From the NCBI GenBank assembly GCA_030619985.1, contig JAUXAI010000043.1, positions 1-10,318 on the forward strand: a DNA stretch of 10,318 bases, in the 5' to 3' direction. Below are positions 6,274 to 10,318 of this stretch, one piece after another. A program made the position numbers and the translations under genes. Below the pieces are notes generated by a model that saw only the letters and a program-made list of their open reading frames with translations, did no database searches and had not been told where the DNA came from. Position 1 is the stretch's first letter, and each line of letters begins with the position of its first letter. The DNA comes from a bacterium. Lineage in GTDB: Bacteria; UBP18; UBA7526.

Positions 6274-6291
6274 CTAATTCGTGCGAATTAG
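6274..6291. repeat. Perfect 8-bp inverted repeat just upstream of the small gene's ribosome binding site
   Basis: CTAATTCG (6274-6281) and CGAATTAG (6284-6291) are separated by two bases. The dyad lies about ten bases upstream of AAGGAGG. It could be an operator, but it also resembles the ATTCGCG words of the neighbouring repeat, so it may be part of that element. Confidence 0.45.
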
Positions 6292-6299
6292 CCTATCTT

Positions 6300-6380
6300 T
6301 ATTCACGTTTTTTATTCGCGATGATTCGCGTTCTAATTATCTTTCGTTTTTGCTTTACAGTTCGCGTTAATTCGCGTTCT
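6300..6380. repeat. TTCGCG repeat family A, copy 1 (3' side of moeA)
   Basis: The block TTTTATTCGCGATGATTCGCG starts at 6310, and AGTTCGCGTTAATTCGCGT starts at 6359, 49 bases later. Copy 2 at 10100-10176 has the same two blocks in the same order and orientation, 46 bases apart. The moeA stop codon TAA (6380-6382) touches the end of this copy. Confidence 0.7.
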
Positions 6381-7594
6381 TAGTCCCAAAGCTCCACTTC
6401 CACCATCTGGCCCTTCTCTATTCCTTCGCTTAATCTAGGAATCTTTAACAGTCCGTCTGCCTTTATCAGGGAAACGATATTCGCTGAACCCCTATGCAAT
6501 GGAATGGCAATTAGCATTTCTTCTTTTTCTTCAAGTCTTACTCGAATATATTCTTCTCTTCCCGTGGAGGAGGTAACGGTTCTTACTAATCGGGCATTTA
6601 CTATCTTTGCCTTTTCTTTAGCATTCATCATGGCTAAGATAGTGGGCTTGACTATCTTTCTAAAGACGATCATAACGCTCACCGGATTTCCAGGAAGACC
6701 GAAGATAATTTTTTCTTTTACTTTTGCAATAATGGTCGGCTTTCCCGGCTTTATGGCTACCCCTTGAGTCAAGATCTTTCCTTTGGCCAAAGAACCCATT
6801 ACCTTTAGGGTAAGATCATAAGCACCAACTGAACTTCCTCCAGAGATGAGAACCATATCTGCTTTAGATAACGCCTCCTCTATCTTCTTCTTTAAAACTT
6901 TATAATTATCCTTAATAATCCCAAAAGAAATGGGCTCTCCTCCACACTTCTTAATCTGAGCAGCTAAGGAATAGGTATTCATATCTCTGATCTGTCCAGA
7001 TTCAGGCCTTCTCGAAGGACGAACCAGCTCATCTCCAGTAGGGATGATGGCTACCTTTGGCCTCTTGAATACCTTTATCTTAGTAATTCCCAATCCGCTT
7101 AAGGCACCGATATCCTGAGATCTTATTTTATGTCCCTTTGCTAATAGGACCTCTCCTTTTTTAATATCCTCTCCTCTTTTTGCCACGTTCTCACCAGGAG
7201 TTAAGGCCTTCCTTATCAAAATCTTTTCCCCTCTAACAGAGTCTACATATTCCAACATCTCAACGCTATCAGCCCCTTGAGGCATTATGGCACCAGTATT
7301 TATCTTTATCGCTTCACCTTTCTTGACCTCTTTCTCTGGAACCTCACCAATCTTTATTTCTCCAATTAAAGATAGAGAAACAGGTTTTTCTTCACTCGCC
7401 CCAAAGGTATCTTCTGCTTTAACCGCATAGCCATCCATCATGGCCTTATTGAATGGCGGCAGATCCTCCGGAGAAATAACATCAATTGCCACGAACCTAT
7501 CCAGACTCTCAGTGGCTTCTATAGTCTCAGTTTCCATAAGTCTTATCTTTCCCAATATCTTCTTTGCCTCATCAACCGTCTTTAGTTCTAACAT
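6380..7594 (-). CDS. moeA: Molybdopterin molybdenumtransferase (metal insertase)
   Basis: MoeA inserts molybdate or tungstate into adenylyl-molybdopterin, completing the basic cofactor. The 404-residue protein has the standard domains in order. PPFNKAMMDGYAV (46-58) contains the conserved active-site aspartate D54. A split beta domain follows, with GENVAKRGEDIKKGE at about 134-148. The MoCF domain has PTGDEL (185-190), SGGSSVGAYD (251-260) and GLPGNPVS (299-306). The C-terminal beta domain ends in VELWD. Length is normal. The ATG at 7594 is preceded by GAGG at 7600-7603. It lies 75 bases after tupC on the same strand, so in this genome it travels with the tungstate importer and not with moaA-moaC-mogA. 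Many anaerobes carry two MoeA copies, thought to differ in metal preference; the position beside tup suggests tungstate, by inference only. Confidence 0.95.
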   Translation of the reverse strand: MLELKTVDEAKKILGKIRLMETETIEATESLDRFVAIDVISPEDLPPFNKAMMDGYAVKAEDTFGASEEKPVSLSLIGEIKIGEVPEKEVKKGEAIKINTGAIMPQGADSVEMLEYVDSVRGEKILIRKALTPGENVAKRGEDIKKGEVLLAKGHKIRSQDIGALSGLGITKIKVFKRPKVAIIPTGDELVRPSRRPESGQIRDMNTYSLAAQIKKCGGEPISFGIIKDNYKVLKKKIEEALSKADMVLISGGSSVGAYDLTLKVMGSLAKGKILTQGVAIKPGKPTIIAKVKEKIIFGLPGNPVSVMIVFRKIVKPTILAMMNAKEKAKIVNARLVRTVTSSTGREEYIRVRLEEKEEMLIAIPLHRGSANIVSLIKADGLLKIPRLSEGIEKGQMVEVELWD

Positions 7595-7625
7595 CCCAAC
7601 CTCGTTCTACTTAGAATGGTGAGTC

Positions 7626-7670
7626 TTTATCTGCGATAATCTGCATCTATATCTGCGGTTATCTGCGTCT
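7626..7670. repeat. Tandem ATCTGCG repeat between tupC and moeA
   Basis: ATCTGCGATA, ATCTGCATCT, ATATCTGCGGTT and ATCTGCGTCT follow each other with a period of 10 to 12 bases. This fills most of the 75-base gap between the two genes. The tupC stop TGA (7670-7672) sits at its edge. A weak stem is possible, but no terminator is seen. Confidence 0.65.
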
Positions 7671-8401
7671 CAAAAGATCATCTTTCCTTTAATAAATCTT
7701 AAGATACGCCTATCTTTGGGACTGGTAAAGATCTCTTGAGCATTTCCTGATTCAATGATCCGGCCCTCAAATAGGAAGCTGGCCTCATGAGCGAGGCGCC
7801 TTGCCTGAAACATATTATGAGTAGCAATAACAATCGTTGTCTTGAATTCTCCATTAATGTATTTTATTAATTCCTCAATTATGGCCACATTCCTGGGATC
7901 GAGATCGGACGTGGGTTCATCCAGAAAGAGGATCTCTGGTTCCAGGACCATGGCTCTTGCTATAGCCACCCTCTGCTTCTCGCCTCCAGAGAGATCCCTT
8001 GCCCTTTTATGCTCATACCCTTTAAGGCCTACTACTTTTAAGGCCTTCTTTACTTTCTCAAGGATCGAGCTCCTATTCTCTCCCCTCACCTTCAATCCAT
8101 AGGCCACGTTCTCATAGACAGAGGTATTAAAAAGGACGGGCTTCTGGAAGACCAGAGTCATCCTGCGATGTAGGTTCAGGCGGTTATTCTCTCTTAGTGC
8201 TTTTCCATCGAAGTGGATCTCCCCAGAGGTTGGTTCTTCCAGGAGATTTAAGAGGCGCAGTAAGACGCTTTTTCCCACGCCACTCGGCCCTATTATAGCA
8301 TGTATTCTTCCCCTTTCCAATTGAAGATTTATCTCTTTTAGAACGGCCTCTCCATTATATTCCTTGGATAGATTGTGGGTTTGTATGGTATAGTTTTTCA
8401 T
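7670..8401 (-). CDS. tupC: Tungstate ABC transporter, ATP-binding protein
   Basis: This 243-residue cytoplasmic ATPase drives oxyanion import with TupB and TupA. Visible motifs are Walker A GPSGVGKS (38-45), Q-loop Q86 in LVFQKP, signature LSGGEKQR (137-144), Walker B LFLDEPTSDLD (158-168) and switch histidine H195. There is no C-terminal molybdate-binding (MOP/TOBE) domain of the ModC type, as expected for TupC, which ends soon after the ATPase core. The ATG at 8401 has AAGGTG at 8406-8411. That site lies inside one arm of a 13-bp inverted repeat whose partner is just after the tupB stop, so its accessibility may be controlled by folding. Specificity comes from the neighbouring TupA; the ATPase sequence alone would not separate tungstate from other anions. 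Confidence 0.9.
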   Translation of the reverse strand: MKNYTIQTHNLSKEYNGEAVLKEINLQLERGRIHAIIGPSGVGKSVLLRLLNLLEEPTSGEIHFDGKALRENNRLNLHRRMTLVFQKPVLFNTSVYENVAYGLKVRGENRSSILEKVKKALKVVGLKGYEHKRARDLSGGEKQRVAIARAMVLEPEILFLDEPTSDLDPRNVAIIEELIKYINGEFKTTIVIATHNMFQARRLAHEASFLFEGRIIESGNAQEIFTSPKDRRILRFIKGKMIF

Positions 8402-8539
8402 CCCGCACCTTTTTTATGATTCACCCCGCTCCTTCTTCTCCCCAAATCCCCGGCTGCGTGCAAGGAAGGGGCGAGGTTCACAAGGCTTTTTCTTTTGCTT
8501 TTTAAAAGATAAGTATAAAACACGATAAAAGGTGCGGGA
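8401..8539. repeat. Spacer bounded by 13-bp perfect inverted repeats between tupB and tupC
   Basis: TCCCGCACCTTTT (8401-8413) is the exact reverse complement of AAAAGGTGCGGGA (8527-8539). The repeats start two bases downstream of the tupB stop (8541) and end on the tupC start codon. In the tupBC transcript the second arm contains the tupC ribosome binding site AAGGTG, so pairing would hide it. The 113-base interior is C/T- and A/T-rich with no convincing open frame. A small non-autonomous mobile element is possible, but I see no clear target duplication. Confidence 0.6.
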
Positions 8540-8540
8540 C

Positions 8541-9233
8541 TCATTCTCTAATTCTCTGTAAATAATAAAGTCCGGCGTTAATTAGAAAAGCAACGGCCAA
8601 GAGTATAATCCCTAAGGCCAAAGCGAGCTCAAACCTTCCCTTCCCGGTCTCCAGGGCGATGGCCGTAGACATCACCCGGGTAGTTCCCTTTATATTCCCT
8701 CCCACAATCATGGCTGCTCCGATCTCAGTAATTACCCTCCCAAATCCAGCGATTAACGCTGCTAAAATGGCCACTCTCGCCTCTCTTAAGACAGTGAGCG
8801 TCGTCTGGACCTTTGTTGCCCCAAGGGAGATGGCACTCTTAGTAATAGCAGGGTCCACGCCTTTCACTGCTACTAAGGATAAAGCGCCGATAATGGGAGT
8901 GGCTAAGATGGTCTGAGCAGTAATCATGGCACCCGGGGTATAGAGAAGTCCCAACATACCCAGAGGACCCCTGTGGGATAGGAGGAGATAGACGAAGAGC
9001 CCCACCACTACTGTAGGAAGGGCAAAACAAGTATTGAGTATAGTAGTTATTATTCCCCTCCCTGGAAACCTGTGGAGTCCGACCAATGCCCCCAGGGGAA
9101 TGCCAAGGCATGAGGCCAATAAGACCGCAGTTCCTGAGATGCGCAGGGATAGGAATATAATAGTATAGGTTCCTCTGTCAAAACTAAAGAGTAAATGAAC
9201 AGCCTCTTTAAGTCCAGTCAATATGTAACCCAT
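8541..9233 (-). CDS. tupB: Tungstate ABC transporter, permease protein
   Basis: This 230-residue inner-membrane permease forms the channel for tungstate. It is strongly hydrophobic, with about five to six helices. The cytoplasmic EAA loop, which docks the ATPase, is seen around AISLGATKVQTTLTVLREAR, followed by the IAGFGRVITEIGAAMIVGGNI segment typical of Tup/Mod-type permeases. I place the start at 9233 (MGYILTGLKEAV) because GGGGA (9239-9243) is five bases before it and only one base separates it from the tupA stop (9235-9237). An upstream in-frame ATG at 9269 would add twelve hydrophilic residues and overlap tupA. The family contains members for molybdate and tungstate; the call as TupB rests on the adjacent TupA. 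Confidence 0.92.
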   Translation of the reverse strand: MGYILTGLKEAVHLLFSFDRGTYTIIFLSLRISGTAVLLASCLGIPLGALVGLHRFPGRGIITTILNTCFALPTVVVGLFVYLLLSHRGPLGMLGLLYTPGAMITAQTILATPIIGALSLVAVKGVDPAITKSAISLGATKVQTTLTVLREARVAILAALIAGFGRVITEIGAAMIVGGNIKGTTRVMSTAIALETGKGRFELALALGIILLAVAFLINAGLYYLQRIRE

Positions 9234-9234
9234 A

Positions 9235-10101
9235 CTATTCCCCGATTTCTGAGCAGGGTGAAGAAACAAGGTTCTTCGCCGAAGGCGAAGACGTCCTTAT
9301 AAGATGGAAGAGTGGCTCTCCGAACTCTTCCTTGCCAAATTCCCTTATTATCTTCTGTCCTTTATCTGAAATCAAAAAGTTGATAAATGCTGTACCCCTT
9401 TTATAAGTAATATAAGCATACTTTTTAGAGTTAACTAATATTATGCTATACGGATTATGTAATAGCTTATTTTCTTCGTAAAGAATATCTAAAAAACTGT
9501 TTTCTTTATAGGACAAATAGGTAGCACGATCTGTTAGACAATAGGCTCTCTTTTGGCTCGCGATAACTAAAGTGACTCCCATCCCCTGTCCGGTCTCTTG
9601 ATACCACTCGCCCTCTGGAATTAAACCTGTTCTTTCCCAGAGTTGTCTTTCTCTCTTATGTGTTCCAGAATCATCCCCCCGGGAGATGAAGAGCACTTCC
9701 TTGTGAGCGATAGCAGATAAAGCGGATATTACTCCACTCATTCCCTTAATCTTCGCTGGATCATCCTCTGGCCCAACAATGACGAAGTCATTATACATAA
9801 TGTTCTTTCTATTTACCCCATACCCTTCCCTCACGAACTCCTCCTCTGCCTCCGGATCATGGACTAGAATGAGATCGCAATCCCCATTCTTTGCCAATCG
9901 GATGGCCTTTCCTGTTCCACAGGCGATAACGTCCACCTTCACTTTTGCCTCTTTCTCAAAGGCAGGGATCAGGACATCGAGGAGTCCAGAGTTCTCTACA
10001 CTTGTAGTGGTAGCCAGAATAAGATGAAGAACCTTTCGCTTACAGCCCAGCGTAAAGACCACAACTATTATAAATCCCAAAAGGAATATTTTTTTATTCA
10101 T
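9235..10101 (-). CDS. tupA: Tungstate-binding lipoprotein of the ABC importer
   Basis: TupA captures tungstate outside the membrane and delivers it to TupB. The 288-residue protein has a lipoprotein signal (MNKKIFLLGFIIVVVFTLGC, lipid-attached C20). TupA hallmarks are TTTSVENSGLLDVL (31-44), ACGTGKAIRLAKNGDCD (60-76), VHDPEAEEEFV, YGVNRKNIMYNDFVIVGP, the SRGDDSGTH loop (140-148), and LTDRATYL (189-196). The TTTS and RGDDSGTH loops are expected to hold the oxyanion. The start at 10101 is chosen over a GTG two codons earlier because AAGAG lies five bases before it, though this site is weak. The last 20 or so residues after FGEPLF are unlike the usual short family end and are encoded across a palindrome (9273-9291), suggesting a repeat-driven extension. 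A structured leader lies upstream. Confidence 0.93.
   Translation of the reverse strand: MNKKIFLLGFIIVVVFTLGCKRKVLHLILATTTSVENSGLLDVLIPAFEKEAKVKVDVIACGTGKAIRLAKNGDCDLILVHDPEAEEEFVREGYGVNRKNIMYNDFVIVGPEDDPAKIKGMSGVISALSAIAHKEVLFISRGDDSGTHKRERQLWERTGLIPEGEWYQETGQGMGVTLVIASQKRAYCLTDRATYLSYKENSFLDILYEENKLLHNPYSIILVNSKKYAYITYKRGTAFINFLISDKGQKIIREFGKEEFGEPLFHLIRTSSPSAKNLVSSPCSEIGE
9273..9291. repeat. Palindrome TCTTCGCC-GAA-GGCGAAGA within the 3' end of tupA
   Basis: The arms TCTTCGCC (9273-9280) and GGCGAAGA (9284-9291) are perfect and separated by GAA. The dyad encodes part of SSPSAKN in the TupA tail. On RNA it would make a strong short hairpin about 35 bases before the stop and the tupB start. 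Confidence 0.6.
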
Positions 10102-10176
10102 TCGCACTCTTTTATTCGCGACTATTCGCGTTTGTTTATTGCGTTCCTGCCCAATAGTTCGCGTTGATTCGCGTCA
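10100..10176. repeat. TTCGCG repeat family A, copy 2 (5' side of tupA)
   Basis: TTTTATTCGCGACTATTCGCG starts at 10110 and AGTTCGCGTTGATTCGCGT at 10156. These blocks match copy 1 at 6300-6380 in order, orientation and near-spacing. The copy covers the tupA start codon and its leader and reaches almost to the terminator-like hairpin. Confidence 0.7.
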
Positions 10177-10177
10177 C

Positions 10178-10215
10178 AAAAAAACCAGCTCCCGTGGGTT
10201 TAAAGAAGCTGGTTT
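10178..10215 (-). terminator. Rho-independent terminator-like hairpin in the tup leader (attenuator candidate)
   Basis: On the minus strand AAACCAGCT (10215-10207) pairs with AGCTGGTTT (10190-10182) over nine base pairs, with a 16-base loop. A run of seven T (10184-10178) follows. It lies about 77 bases before the tupA start codon and in the same direction, so it would stop transcription before tupA unless prevented. A terminator of an upstream gene outside the window is the other reading. Confidence 0.65.
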
Positions 10216-10318
10216 AAATCTCCTTTCCAAACACGGGAGGTATGGCCGTTTCCCGCCATGCCCTATCGCCCCGATATCATATCCCTTAATTGGGATTTAG
10301 AACATTGGGGTCGGAACA
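10189..10318 (-). promoter_or_regulatory. Structured tup leader with competing helix (riboswitch candidate, partial)
   Basis: On the minus strand CTCCCGTG (10239-10232) can pair with CACGGGAG (10196-10189) over eight base pairs, which takes two bases from the terminator stem and traps the other arm. Upstream are further stems: ATGGC/GCCAT (10259-10255/10246-10242), a TATCG/CGATA hairpin (10264-10276), and ATCCC/GGGAT (10296-10292/10285-10281) inside a CCCC/GGGG pair (10310-10307/10272-10269). A GC-rich folded domain, an antiterminator and a terminator before a metal-uptake operon is the usual plan of a transcriptional riboswitch. I cannot match it from memory to the Moco/Tuco consensus. The 5' part is outside the window. 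Confidence 0.5.

Overview
All convincing genes in this window lie on the minus strand, so transcription runs from high to low coordinates. In transcription order they are tupA, tupB, tupC (tungstate ABC importer), moeA, a small membrane-anchored hypothetical gene, a GH94 disaccharide phosphorylase, moaA, moaC, mogA, a DUF2721 membrane protein gene, and the first 99 codons of holB (DNA polymerase III delta-prime). The main theme is import of the oxyanion (tungstate, possibly molybdate) and building of the pyranopterin metal cofactor. MoaA and MoaC make cyclic pyranopterin monophosphate, MogA adenylylates molybdopterin, and MoeA inserts the metal. moaD, moaE and moeB are not in this window.

The organism looks like an uncultured anaerobic bacterium of moderate to low GC that uses the standard stop codons (TAA, TAG and TGA all end genes here). 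A TupABC system beside cofactor genes suggests tungsto- or molybdoenzymes. I cannot assign a phylum from this sequence.

Layout: 1-297 is partial holB. 300-586 is a gene-free stretch with three exact DnaA boxes (TTATNCACA), a near-box and several dyads. 587-1066 is the DUF2721 gene. 1084-1160 is a short imperfect repeat. 1210-1298 is a GC-rich segment that folds into a three-way-junction shape. 1297-3264 is the tight moaA-moaC-mogA operon. 3285-3420 is tandem-repeat DNA. 3410-5788 is the GH94 gene. 5805-5885 is A/T-rich repeat DNA. 5916-6251 is the small hypothetical gene, with a UGA between its good ribosome binding site and the open frame. 6300-6380 and 10100-10176 are two copies of a TTCGCG-rich repeat in the same orientation that bracket moeA-tupCBA. 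8401-8539 is a gap bounded by 13-bp inverted repeats. 10178-10318 is a structured tup leader with a terminator-like hairpin and a competing helix.

A striking property is that most spacers carry a different short-period repeat family. Repeat sequence also enters genes: an in-frame block in moaA, the last codons of the GH94 gene, the boundary of several stop codons, and a palindrome in the tail of tupA. The strongest candidates for something undescribed are the DnaA-box cluster before holB, the tup leader, and the three-way-junction element.
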